From contig DCKB01000025.1 in the NCBI GenBank assembly GCA_002320595.1, forward strand, positions 1 through 58,193: DNA of 58,193 bases, written 5' to 3'. A model generated the notes under the pieces. The model did no database searches. It was not told where the DNA came from and was given only the letters and a program-made list of their open reading frames with translations. Shown one piece after another: positions 16,729 to 24,881 of the stretch. How positions within the stretch are numbered: the stretch's first letter is position 1; each line of letters opens with the position of its first letter. A program made the position numbers and the translations under genes. The DNA comes from Christensenella sp. UBA1685. GTDB taxonomy: Bacteria > Bacillota > Clostridia > Christensenellales > CAG-138.

Positions 16729-17163
16729 TCATTTCAGATTCGGCAGTTCTCCCGCCCCGCCCATCAGCGCAGTCATCTCCTCAATGCGCTCCAACGGGAA
16801 CGGCGGCTCGCACAGCGGCTTCATAGCGATGCTCATCAGTTTCATCGGATTGTCGTCCGCCGCAACGCGGTTGGATGACAGCGCGCCGCAGCGGCGGCAG
16901 CGATGAACAATTGCCCATTCGCCGCCCTTGCGTACCCATACCGCCACGGGTTCCATGATGCCGCCGCAATCCCAAGCGCGGTCGCCCGGTTCCACATCAA
17001 CATGCAGGCTCGAAAGGCAGTTGGGGCAATGGTTTCTGTGCGCGCTCCCCGCGCCTGCGGAAACCACGGGGCGGCCGCAGACTTTACAGGTGAAGCTGTC
17101 CTCACAGGCATGGGTTTTGTAATAGTTTTTCTCGTATTGTTTCCGTTTGTTCTCACGGTTCAC
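16729..17163 (-). CDS. RNHCP domain protein
   Basis: A 144-residue zinc-ribbon-like protein with CKVCG, then RNHCPNCLSSLHVD, which is the signature that names the RNHCP family, and a later HRCRRCG pair. It probably binds zinc, but the family has no established function. The start is GTG 17163 preceded by AGGAGG. It lies between tRNA-Sec and the grd promoter in the same orientation but has its own promoter at 17323-17351, so a selenium-related role is not implied. Confidence 0.85.
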   Translation of the reverse strand: MNRENKRKQYEKNYYKTHACEDSFTCKVCGRPVVSAGAGSAHRNHCPNCLSSLHVDVEPGDRAWDCGGIMEPVAVWVRKGGEWAIVHRCRRCGALSSNRVAADDNPMKLMSIAMKPLCEPPFPLERIEEMTALMGGAGELPNLK

Positions 17164-17204
17164 GGGGTCTTTCCTCCTAAAGGCAAATTTGGCTTTCCTT
17201 TTGG

Positions 17205-17273
17205 GAGGAATGCGGAAATTTTACGCCTTCCTCCCGGTCAGCGCACAATCTCCTGCTTAACGTACTTTTTCAA
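17205..17273 (-). promoter_or_regulatory. Leader of the RNHCP gene with mini-ORF and hairpin
   Basis: Between promoter and gene the minus strand carries AAGGAG followed by a TTG-started 11-codon frame (17238-17273, peptide MKKYVKQEIVR). After it comes an 8-bp hairpin (GGGAGGAA/TTCCTCCC, about 17204-17236). This could be a leader peptide with a downstream regulatory hairpin, but the frame is very short and chance is plausible. Confidence 0.3.
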
Positions 17274-17322
17274 AAAGCGTTGCTCCTTTTTTTGTTTTGC
17301 CGTTTCCGGCTTATTTGCCGTT

Positions 17323-17351
17323 ATGATACCACCCTGTGGGCAGCTTTTCAA
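17323..17351 (-). promoter_or_regulatory. Promoter of the RNHCP gene
   Basis: On the minus strand TTGAAA (17346-17351), 17 bases, then TATCAT (17323-17328). It lies about 45 bases downstream of the tRNA-Sec terminator. Confidence 0.65.
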
Positions 17352-17395
17352 GTACCCGGCGCATTGGTGCGGCCTGCATTTTCCCTGTCATAATT

Positions 17396-17425
17396 AAAAA
17401 TCCCCATCGCGTCTGCAGTGGGGAT
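17396..17425 (-). terminator. Terminator after tRNA-Sec
   Basis: On the minus strand ATCCCCA (17419-17425) pairs with TGGGGAT (17400-17406), followed by TTTTT. It begins only a few bases after the encoded CCA of the tRNA and ends the sel transcription unit. Confidence 0.8.
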
Positions 17426-17428
17426 CCA

Positions 17429-17525
17429 TGGCGGGAACATGTGGGAATCGAACCCACCTGGGCAGCTCTTCACCACCTGCAACGGTTTTGAAGACCGTGG
17501 GGCACACCAGCACCCATCTGCTCCC
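17429..17525 (-). tRNA. selC: tRNA-Sec (anticodon TCA)
   Basis: A 97-base tRNA on the minus strand runs from GGGAGCAG at 17525 to an encoded CCA at 17429. It has the long extra arm of selenocysteine tRNAs (GTTGCAGGTGGTGAAGAGC), a CTTCAAA anticodon loop with TCA, and a T arm GTGGG-TTCGATT-CCCAC. The acceptor stem is extended, and base 5 pairs as G-U. It lies downstream of selA and selB in the same orientation. Confidence 0.96.
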
Positions 17526-17581
17526 AAATGCGTAAGCATTATAGCATGCCCCGTTCCCATAAGGCAAGCGAAAAACGCACA

Positions 17582-19507
17582 TTATGCCTGTGCCGGTGGG
17601 AATCCGCGGTTAAGCCGCCGGAAATCCCCTTCTTTTTTCGTAATGCCTGTTTTGTCAAAATATTCAAGAATCGCCAAAGCATATTTGCGGGAAGTGCCAA
17701 GGCTGTCGCGCATCTGCGCAAGGGTAATCGTCTCGTTTTCCGCAAAATGCGCCTTTGCCGCCCCGCACGTACGGGCATAGGCTTCTTTATGATAGCAGAT
17801 CTCCGGTGAAAGCATTACAAGCTCGCCGGCGGAAAGGACGCTGTCCATCACCTGCTTGAAGTCGGCCCGCTCGTTCTTCGGGAAGGAGGCCGCAACCTCC
17901 TCAACGGTAATGGGTTCGATCCCGGCGCCGCGATAATACTTGAGCAGCTTATCCCGGATGGCATTCTGGCGCTTTGTGTAGCGCACCTCAAACTCCGCAA
18001 GGGCGTAACGTTCTCCGGCCCGGCGGATCACGCCTTCCCGGCAAAGCTCGCTGAGCAGCGCATCCGCAATGGTCTGATCCATGGCTCTGAACAGCTTCTG
18101 CCGCAGCTCTGCGGCCTTCATGCCTGCATGCAGAGGGTTCTTCGCATGGTAGCCCGCAAGAAGCGTTTTGCAGGAGGCCGCTACCTCTTCAAGCGCAGAG
18201 GAGGCGATGTAGCGCCCCGGCAGCGGTTCCACGATGCTCCCCGCGCCGAGCAAACCGCCAAGTTCCGCTGCGAGCTGCTCCGCTTCCATGCCCAGCTTTG
18301 CCGCAAGCTGCGCTGCCACCGGCAGCGCAGTTTTCAGCTCCACAAGCGTTTGCTCCACGCGATCTCCCGCAGAGCCGCCCTCTTTGATCCGGAGCGCCTC
18401 GATCACGGCAGGCACATTGCGCTTGTGGCGTACGGGGGCGTCGTCAAGGATGACGCCGCCGCCTATGGTTTCAAGCGGTGAATAAAAACGAATCACAAAG
18501 CGGTCGCCGTTTTTGGCAGCAATCGGCTCCGCCATGCGCAGCTGCGCGTAAGCGCTCTCCCCCGGTTCAAGCGCGTCCCGGTCGAGAAGCACCACCTTTG
18601 CGAGCATGACAGCCGCGCCATGGTAAAGGTGCACCTGCATGTCATTGGTGATGACCCGCCCGGAGTCCCGGAGGTTTGTCAGTTTCACATCCAGCATGCG
18701 CGAGATGCGCACGCTGCCCGGGCGTGCCACCGCATCGCCGCGCTGCACATCCGTCTTTTTCAGTCCCGCGAGGTTCACCGCCACGCGCTGTCCGGCATAC
18801 GCCGTATGCACCGTGCTCCCATGCACCTGTAGGTTGCGGATGCGGGTTTCGGAACCGGACGGCACAAGCTCCGCCGCATCCCCCTCGTTTATGCAGCCCT
18901 CGATGAGCGTTCCAGTCACAACCGTTCCGAAGCCGTCCACCGAAAATACGCGGTCAACCGGCAAACGGAACGGCACGCGCACGCTCTTTTCCGCCGCTGC
19001 GTGCACGAGCGTATAAAGCGCCTGCTTCAGTTCCGCAATGCCATCGCCCGTGTAAGCCGAAACGGCCAGAATGGGCTTTCCTTCAAGAAAGGAACCCTTC
19101 GCGCGCTCACGTACCTCCTCCTGCACCATCTCAAGCCACTCGGCATCGACCATGTCCTTTTTTGTAATAACGATGAGGCCATCCCTGATGCCGAGCAGCG
19201 TCAGGATATTAAGGTGCTCTACCGTCTGCGGCATGAAGCCCTCGTCCGCCGCAACGATCAGCATCGCAAGGTCTACCCCGCCCGCACCGGCGAGCATGTT
19301 CTTAATGAAGCGCTCGTGTCCCGGCACGTCCACAATGCCCGCCTGCGTGCCATCCGGCCAATCGAGATGGGCAAAGCCAAGTTCAATGGTGATGCCGCGC
19401 TTTTTTTCCTCCGCAAGGCGGTCCGTGTCGATGCCGGTGAGCGCCTTGATGAGCAGGGTCTTGCCGTGGTCAACATGCCCGGCCGTGCCGATGATGACGT
19501 GCTTCAC
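17582..19507 (-). CDS. selB: Selenocysteine-specific elongation factor SelB
   Basis: SelB carries Sec-tRNA to the ribosome at UGA codons marked by a SECIS hairpin. The 641-residue protein begins MKHVIIGTAGHVDHGKTLL (P loop), with DVPGHE and the TKKD nucleotide motif. EF-Tu-like domains 2 and 3 follow, then C-terminal winged helices that bind SECIS RNA. GTG 19507 is preceded by GGAGG and overlaps the selA stop as GTGA, so selA and selB are coupled. The N-terminal extension to 19525 contains the ribosome site and is not coding. Confidence 0.96.
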   Translation of the reverse strand: MKHVIIGTAGHVDHGKTLLIKALTGIDTDRLAEEKKRGITIELGFAHLDWPDGTQAGIVDVPGHERFIKNMLAGAGGVDLAMLIVAADEGFMPQTVEHLNILTLLGIRDGLIVITKKDMVDAEWLEMVQEEVRERAKGSFLEGKPILAVSAYTGDGIAELKQALYTLVHAAAEKSVRVPFRLPVDRVFSVDGFGTVVTGTLIEGCINEGDAAELVPSGSETRIRNLQVHGSTVHTAYAGQRVAVNLAGLKKTDVQRGDAVARPGSVRISRMLDVKLTNLRDSGRVITNDMQVHLYHGAAVMLAKVVLLDRDALEPGESAYAQLRMAEPIAAKNGDRFVIRFYSPLETIGGGVILDDAPVRHKRNVPAVIEALRIKEGGSAGDRVEQTLVELKTALPVAAQLAAKLGMEAEQLAAELGGLLGAGSIVEPLPGRYIASSALEEVAASCKTLLAGYHAKNPLHAGMKAAELRQKLFRAMDQTIADALLSELCREGVIRRAGERYALAEFEVRYTKRQNAIRDKLLKYYRGAGIEPITVEEVAASFPKNERADFKQVMDSVLSAGELVMLSPEICYHKEAYARTCGAAKAHFAENETITLAQMRDSLGTSRKYALAILEYFDKTGITKKEGDFRRLNRGFPPAQA

Positions 19508-20886
19508 CGCGCCGCCTCCTTCCATGCGTTTGCAATCGCCGCAAAATCGGCCTCCCGCAGCGTGCGCACATGCAGCAGATACCGTCCGTGGTCGATCCGG
19601 CCGATGATGGGCGGCTCACCAAGGCGCAGCGCCGCTTCAAGCGCCTCTACGCTTCTGCCCGCTGCCGGGGATACCGAGACAGCAAACGAAGGCAGCATTT
19701 GCATGGGAACCGAGCCGCCGCCCACCTGATCCTCCACGGACACGGGTTCCGCTTCCGCGCCCGCCGCGCAAAGCGCCCTGGCGAGCGCTTCAGCACGCGC
19801 AAAAAGCGTTTCCGGCTTCGCCGCAAGCATGGCGAGCGTTGGCACCTGTTCAAACGCCGTGCCGGAAGCATAAAGGCGCAGCGTGGCTTCAAGCGCCGCA
19901 AGCGTCAGCTTGTCCACGCGCATTGCGCGCGTAAGCGGGTGGCGTTTTAAACGGTCGATATATTGTTTCTTTCCAATGATAATGCCCGCCTGCGGCCCGC
20001 CGAGCAGTTTGTCCCCGGAGAAGGAGATTACATCAACGCCCGCGCGGACGGAATCCTGCACCGTGGGTTCCCCCTGAATGCCGAATTGCGCAAGGTCAAG
20101 CAGCGACCCGCTGCCAAGATCCTCAATCACCGCAAGGTTGTGCGCATGGCCGAGCGCCGCCATCTCTGCACGCGGGACGGATTCCGTGAACCCAACGATG
20201 CGGAAGTTGCTGGTGTGCACCTTCATCAGCGCGCGCGTATCCGGGCCGATCGCCCGTTCATAGTCGGAAAGGTGCGTCTTGTTCGTCGTGCCGACTTCCC
20301 TCAGGCGCGCACCGCAGCTTTCCATGATCTCCGGCACGCGGAAGGATCCGCCGATCTCCACAAGTTCCCCGCGCGAAGCGACAACCTCGCCGCCCTCTGC
20401 AAGCGCGGAAAGGATCAAAAGCACCGCGGCCGCATTGTTGTTCACGACAAACGCTGCTTCCGCGCCGGTAAGCGAGGTCAAGAGAGCCTCCACATGGGAA
20501 TAGCGCTCGCCGCGGCCGCCCGTTAAAACGTCGTATTCCAGCGTGGAATACCCGCGGGCAACCTCCGCAACGGCTGCTGCCGCCGCTTCCGCAAGGCAGG
20601 CGCGGCCGAGGTTCGTGTGCAAAATCACGCCTGTGCCGTTTATGGTGCGACGCAGCGAGGGCCGGCAGGCGCATTTCACGCACTCTGCTACCCGCGCTGC
20701 AAGCGCCGCTTCATCCGGCAGCGCTGCCGCTTCTCCCGCAAGCATGCTGCTTCTGAGCTCTGCAAGCACGCTGCGCACCGCGTCCGCCACGGCGCTTCTC
20801 GGCGCGTTCTGACAAAGAGAAACCAAGGCGGGCGACCGCAAAAGGTCGTCCACCTTTGGAATTTCACGCAGCAATTGATTGTTCAT
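19504..20886 (-). CDS. selA: L-seryl-tRNA(Sec) selenium transferase SelA
   Basis: A PLP enzyme converts Ser-tRNA(Sec) to Sec-tRNA(Sec) with selenophosphate. The 460-residue protein has the N-terminal tRNA-binding helical domain (IPKVDDLLRSP), the RRTINGTGVILHTNLGR region and the PLP lysine in SFSGDKLLGGPQAG. Length fits the family (about 460). The start is taken as ATG 20886 (MNNQLLREIP). It heads the selA-selB-tRNA-Sec unit and follows the DUF3343 gene by about 80 bases. Confidence 0.96.
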   Translation of the reverse strand: MNNQLLREIPKVDDLLRSPALVSLCQNAPRSAVADAVRSVLAELRSSMLAGEAAALPDEAALAARVAECVKCACRPSLRRTINGTGVILHTNLGRACLAEAAAAAVAEVARGYSTLEYDVLTGGRGERYSHVEALLTSLTGAEAAFVVNNNAAAVLLILSALAEGGEVVASRGELVEIGGSFRVPEIMESCGARLREVGTTNKTHLSDYERAIGPDTRALMKVHTSNFRIVGFTESVPRAEMAALGHAHNLAVIEDLGSGSLLDLAQFGIQGEPTVQDSVRAGVDVISFSGDKLLGGPQAGIIIGKKQYIDRLKRHPLTRAMRVDKLTLAALEATLRLYASGTAFEQVPTLAMLAAKPETLFARAEALARALCAAGAEAEPVSVEDQVGGGSVPMQMLPSFAVSVSPAAGRSVEALEAALRLGEPPIIGRIDHGRYLLHVRTLREADFAAIANAWKEAAR

Positions 20887-20965
20887 GTGTTGTACGCTCC
20901 ATTTCGCTCGATCGCTGTATCTTTGTCCCAATTATAACAGCAATTGCGCGATTGGGGAAGCATGC

Positions 20966-21208
20966 TCACTCGTTTTCAAAAAGAAGCTCGTAACGCTCAT
21001 CCGCACCGATGCGGTACACCCGTTCCACATCCTCGTCCATCGACGCAAGCTGCGGCGCATCCGCCTCATAGCGTACACAGGTACCGCAAGAGGAGCTTAG
21101 CGCACGCGGCACGGGCGCCATCTGTGCGCGTACGCCCGATGACGTGAGCGCGCGGCTTGTCATGAGCGCCGCAAGATGCGTATGGAACGTTGCGATATAC
21201 TTCGTCAT
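20966..21208 (-). CDS. DUF3343 putative selenium/sulfur carrier protein
   Basis: An 80-residue protein begins MTKYIATFHTHLAALMTSRAL and has SSSCGTCVRY, a CxxC in the place typical of DUF3343. This family was linked to selenium metabolism by gene neighbourhood, but its chemistry is not established in general. It overlaps the TusA-like gene upstream by ATGA and lies between that gene and selA, so it is part of the selenium unit. Confidence 0.8.
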   Translation of the reverse strand: MTKYIATFHTHLAALMTSRALTSSGVRAQMAPVPRALSSSCGTCVRYEADAPQLASMDEDVERVYRIGADERYELLFENE

Positions 21209-21408
21209 TTCTTCAGCGTCAGGCGGAAGTCTACGCCTTCCTGCTCAACGGAAACCTGATAGCCCATGCTGGTGCCAAAGCGCGTCACGTTTTCCACGGC
21301 GCACCGGTCGTCCACCAGCACCACAAGCTCTTTGGGCGCGTTCTTCTTCACTTCCTTCTGCACCATCGCCACCGGCATGGGGCAGGTAAACCCTCTTGCG
21401 TCAATCAT
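21205..21408 (-). CDS. yedF: TusA/YedF-like sulfurtransferase carrier
   Basis: A 67-residue SirA/TusA-fold protein begins MIDARGFTCPMPVAMVQKEV. The CPxP motif carries the single reactive Cys used by TusA to pass persulfide; in this context it may carry selenium. It is coupled to the DUF3343 gene (ATGA) and follows the YedE transporter by about 30 bases. The gene symbol is by family resemblance only. Confidence 0.85.
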   Translation of the reverse strand: MIDARGFTCPMPVAMVQKEVKKNAPKELVVLVDDRCAVENVTRFGTSMGYQVSVEQEGVDFRLTLKK

Positions 21409-21441
21409 AGTTTCATTCCTTTCCGGCCAAACGCCCGATTC

Positions 21442-22539
21442 TTATTCCGCTGCTTTTTCCTTCTTCGGCATGTTCAAAAGCGAGATTGCTACCAGCACCA
21501 CGATGCCGAGGAGCACCGCAACCTTGCCCGCAGTAGAGATGCCGCCAACCACGAGTTCACCCGCTTCGTTCAGGGAATCCGGGTTGCCCGCAAGGCCGAA
21601 GTTATGCGCAAACGCCGCGCCCGCAATCATGCCGAACACGGTGATTGCAGAGTCGCCGTTGCCTTCGCCTGCAAGGATCAGCTGGCGCAGCGGGCAGCCG
21701 CCGAGAAGCACCGAGCCCCAGCCCACAAGCACCATGCCGAGCGCATTCCAAAGGTGGCTGCTGTGCGCGATGGGCTGCAGTTCAAAGCCGAACTTGAATT
21801 TGCCAAGCGCAAGGTTCCCGATCAGCACCACAAGGAAGATCGCAACAAAGCCGTAAAGCAGTTTGAAGTCCTGGAACATAATGCCGTCTCGGATGCCGCC
21901 TACCATGCAGAGGCGGGAACGCTGCGCGAGCGCGCCTGCCACAAGCGCGATGGCGAGCGCGGCGATTACCGGCGCATGCATGGAACCAGGGCCCTGTTCG
22001 CTCGCTTTAAAGAGCGTCGGCACAGCCACAAAGAGGATCAGCAGCCCCACCATCAGCGCGGGCAGGATGCCGCCTTCCGCCTTCTCAAGCGTATAGTTGC
22101 GCCGAAGCGAAAAGCCGCGTTTGAGGAACTGAACGCCCACGAAAATGCCGATTACAAAGCCCGCCATGCCGACGAGCGCGTTCAAATCGCCGCCGCCCAA
22201 ACGGATGACCATGCGAAGCGGGCAACCCAGGAATGCAAGCGCCCCAATCATCACGAATGCGCCGAGCACAAAGCGCGTCGCCGGAGAAGATCCCGCCTTT
22301 GCGCGGAACTCGCCCTTTGCAAGCGCCATGATGAATGCGCCGAGCACAAGGCCGATGATTTCCGGCCGGATGTACTGCACCTTTGCGGCGCTGTGCATGC
22401 CGACGCCGCCCGCGATGTCCCGGAGGAAGCACGCAATGCAGAAGCCCATGTTCGCCGGGTTGCCAAGGAGCGTCAGTACCACTGCCGCAATGCCCACGAC
22501 CGCCCCCGCGATCACTACGATCCAATTCACCTTTTTCAT
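21442..22539 (-). CDS. yedE: YedE-type selenium/sulfur transporter
   Basis: An integral membrane protein of 365 residues with about ten helices is made of two YeeE/YedE-like repeats. It has paired Cys-containing motifs (MGFCIACFLRD, LGCPLRMVIRLGGG, LCMVGGIRDG, LGGCPLRQLILAGEG). YedE homologues next to yedF in Sec-using bacteria are thought to import selenium compounds. GGGGAGAG before ATG 22539 (MKKVNWIVV) sets the start; the frame extends to 22602. It heads the yedE-yedF-DUF3343 unit upstream of selA. Confidence 0.88.
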   Translation of the reverse strand: MKKVNWIVVIAGAVVGIAAVVLTLLGNPANMGFCIACFLRDIAGGVGMHSAAKVQYIRPEIIGLVLGAFIMALAKGEFRAKAGSSPATRFVLGAFVMIGALAFLGCPLRMVIRLGGGDLNALVGMAGFVIGIFVGVQFLKRGFSLRRNYTLEKAEGGILPALMVGLLILFVAVPTLFKASEQGPGSMHAPVIAALAIALVAGALAQRSRLCMVGGIRDGIMFQDFKLLYGFVAIFLVVLIGNLALGKFKFGFELQPIAHSSHLWNALGMVLVGWGSVLLGGCPLRQLILAGEGNGDSAITVFGMIAGAAFAHNFGLAGNPDSLNEAGELVVGGISTAGKVAVLLGIVVLVAISLLNMPKKEKAAE

Positions 22540-22603
22540 TTCGTCTCTCCCCATAATTCCGATTTTATGATATGGCCCGCGCCAAGCGCGGTTTCCAATC
22601 AAA

Positions 22604-22609
22604 ATTATA
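22604..22609 (-). promoter_or_regulatory. Candidate -10 element for yedE
   Basis: TATAAT on the minus strand lies 65 bases before ATG 22539. No good -35 stands 17 bases upstream (TCGCTA or TTCGCT), which would fit an activator-dependent promoter, for example one served by the adjacent LysR protein. The rest of the 22610-22719 gap is AT-rich without a gene. Confidence 0.45.
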
Positions 22610-22719
22610 GGACATCCGGCGAAAAATAGCGAATTACGCTTATCAATACGCGCCCGTTTTTCATCGAAAAAACCAATGATATGAGTTCTTAATCGGATGC
22701 GTCATCCGTTTGCGCGCCG

Positions 22720-23631
22720 TTATACCAACCTCGGCGTTTCCATACGGACATAGCGCACGAAGCGCTGTTCCAGCGGTGTAAGCGCCGTATCCCTGCGCCA
22801 TGCGATGCAGATATCCCGGTACGCGCCATCCGGCGTGAGATCAAACGAAAGCAGCCTGCCCGCAGCGATCTCCTCCCGGATCGCCAGGCTGGAAATTACG
22901 GATACGCCCATGCCCTGTGAAACGCCCGCCTTGATGGATTCGGGATTATCCATGCGCGCAACGATCCGAAGCGCTTCCGGGGCAATGTTCCGCCGCCTTA
23001 AGTATTCTTCCACGGCGCGCTGCGTGCCGGAGCTTTCCTCCCGGGCGATCATCGGCTCGCCCAGCAGATCGCACCCGGCGGCTCCCTCCCGCTGCAGCTT
23101 TTGAAAGCGCGCACTGTTTTCCGTGATCAAAACAAGCCTGTCCTGCGCAACCGCATGGCAAACGAAACGGCGCGCATCAAGCGTTGCCCCAAGCAGGCCG
23201 ATCCGGGCTTCCCCCTGCTCCAAAAGGGTGCGCACCTCCTCGCTGTCGCCGCGCCGCAGCACATAACGCGCACCGGGGTGCTGTTTCAGGAAGCCGGCCA
23301 TCAACCGGGGCAGCAGGGACTGCGCCGGCACGGTGGAAGTGCCGATGCTCATCGTTTCCCGGCTTTTGTTCTCCCGCATCTCCTGCAGCGCCTCACAGCG
23401 CCCGAGGATCTCCTTTGCCGCCGCATAAACGCGCCTGCCGTCCTCCGTCAGCGCAAATTTTTTGCGCGCGCCGCGCAGGATCAGCTGGGCGCCCAACGTT
23501 TGCTCCAGCGCCTGGATATGCATGCTTACGGTGGATTGTGTGAGGTGCAGCCGTTCCGCCGCACGTGTAAAGCTGCCGTATTCCGCGGCGGCCGCAAAGG
23601 TTTCCAATTGCCGCAAACTGATTTCCAGCAT
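22720..23631 (-). CDS. LysR-family regulator of the selenium locus
   Basis: A 303-residue LysR-type regulator has an N-terminal winged helix-turn-helix (LRQLETFAAAAEYGSFTRAA, then LHLTQSTVSMHIQALEQTLG) and a periplasmic-binding-like effector domain. It lies upstream of yedE in the same orientation and divergently from the cysteine-desulfurase-like gene. An interrupted palindrome of LysR-box form sits at 23655-23669 between the divergent starts. LysR genes in selenium neighbourhoods are known; effector identity here is inference. Confidence 0.9.
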   Translation of the reverse strand: MLEISLRQLETFAAAAEYGSFTRAAERLHLTQSTVSMHIQALEQTLGAQLILRGARKKFALTEDGRRVYAAAKEILGRCEALQEMRENKSRETMSIGTSTVPAQSLLPRLMAGFLKQHPGARYVLRRGDSEEVRTLLEQGEARIGLLGATLDARRFVCHAVAQDRLVLITENSARFQKLQREGAAGCDLLGEPMIAREESSGTQRAVEEYLRRRNIAPEALRIVARMDNPESIKAGVSQGMGVSVISSLAIREEIAAGRLLSFDLTPDGAYRDICIAWRRDTALTPLEQRFVRYVRMETPRLV

Positions 23632-23654
23632 ATTTTGCTTCCTTTCAAGTTAAC

Positions 23655-23701
23655 GATATCATAAATATCAATGTGACATTTGTGGCCTGCTGTGCTATGC
23701 T
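23655..23701 (+). promoter_or_regulatory. LysR-box-like palindrome and promoter of the aminotransferase gene
   Basis: GATAT-CATAA-ATATC (23655-23669) is a 15-base interrupted palindrome of the size used by LysR proteins. Immediately downstream GTGACA (23673-23678), 17 bases and TATGCT (23696-23701) form a plausible promoter for the gene at 23733. The regulator would sit just upstream of the -35. Confidence 0.6.
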
Positions 23702-23732
23702 CATCTTGTGAGGAAAAGGAGAGCATTGAACC

Positions 23733-24881
23733 ATGCAAACGATTTATCTCGACAACGCAGCAACCTCGTTCCCAAAACCCGAAGGCGTAAGCGTCTGCAT
23801 GAAACGCTACATGGATTCCGTCGGTGCAACCATCAACCGCTCCGTTTATGGCGCCGCGCAGGATGCGGGGCTTGTGACGCTGCGCCTCCGGGAACGCCTC
23901 GCACGGCTGTTTTCCTTCCCGGAAAAGCCCACGCACGTAATTTTGACCCCCGGCGCAACCGCCGGGTTGAACTTCATTCTTAAGGGCTTTCTGCACCCGG
24001 GGGATCACTGCATTGTAAGCGCGATGGAACACAACGCCGTAATGCGCCCGCTTTTGCAGCTTTCCGGCGTGGAATTTGACCGCATCCCCTGCGATGCCGA
24101 AGGGAAGTTTGACCCTGCGGATATGCTGCCGCTCATTCGCCCCAACACGCGGCTCTGCATTCTTGCCCATGGCTCCAACGTATGCGGCACAGTGCAGGAT
24201 GCGGCGGCCGTGGGCGCCATCTGCGCACAGCATGGCATTGCCTTTGCGCTTGACGCAGCGCAGACTGCCGGCCACATTCCGATCGATTTTCAGGCGCTGA
24301 GCCTGAGCGCGCTTTGCGCGCCGGGACACAAGGGGCTGCTTGGGCCTTCCGGCATTGGCGTGCTCCTGCTCCGGGATGATTTTGCCCATGCGCTCACACC
24401 GCTTCTCGCCGGAGGCACCGGCAGCGCTTCAGACAGCGAATACCTGCCGGATTACCTGCCGGACCGTTTTGAATCCGGCACGCCAAACCTGCCCGGCATT
24501 TACGGTTTGGAAGAAGCGCTCCGCTTCCTTGAAGAAACGGGAATCGACGCGCTTCGGGCGCATGAAATGCAGCTTTGCGCCCGTTTTCTCAATGGGCTTT
24601 CGGGCCTTTCCAACGTGCGCCTTTGCGGCACGCGGGAGCTTTCCCGCCGCGTGGGTGTGATCTCGGTGGATTTTTTAAACGCTGACAATGCCGAAGCAGC
24701 CTTCCGCCTGGAAAGCGAATTCGGCATCCTTACGCGCTGCGGGCTTCACTGCGCGCCCTCCGCGCACAAAACGCTCGGCACGTTTCCGGCGGGCACCGTG
24801 CGCTTTTCGCTGGGCTTTGCAAGCACCGAGGCCGATGTGGACGCCGCGCTTGCCGCCATTCGCGCCATCAGCGAAGGATAA
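23733..24881 (+). CDS. Cysteine desulfurase-like class V aminotransferase
   Basis: A PLP enzyme of 382 residues related to NifS/CsdB. It begins MQTIYLDNAATSFPKP, has the PLP lysine in APGHKGLLGPSGIG and the catalytic-loop Cys in TRCGLHCAPSAHKTLGT. Enzymes of this group release sulfur from cysteine or selenium from selenocysteine. Its place between the LysR gene and selD suggests that it delivers selenium to SelD, but this is inferred from context. AAAGGAGAG precedes the ATG. Its 3' end overlaps the convergent selD by 14 bases. Confidence 0.9.
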   Translation: MQTIYLDNAATSFPKPEGVSVCMKRYMDSVGATINRSVYGAAQDAGLVTLRLRERLARLFSFPEKPTHVILTPGATAGLNFILKGFLHPGDHCIVSAMEHNAVMRPLLQLSGVEFDRIPCDAEGKFDPADMLPLIRPNTRLCILAHGSNVCGTVQDAAAVGAICAQHGIAFALDAAQTAGHIPIDFQALSLSALCAPGHKGLLGPSGIGVLLLRDDFAHALTPLLAGGTGSASDSEYLPDYLPDRFESGTPNLPGIYGLEEALRFLEETGIDALRAHEMQLCARFLNGLSGLSNVRLCGTRELSRRVGVISVDFLNADNAEAAFRLESEFGILTRCGLHCAPSAHKTLGTFPAGTVRFSLGFASTEADVDAALAAIRAISEG

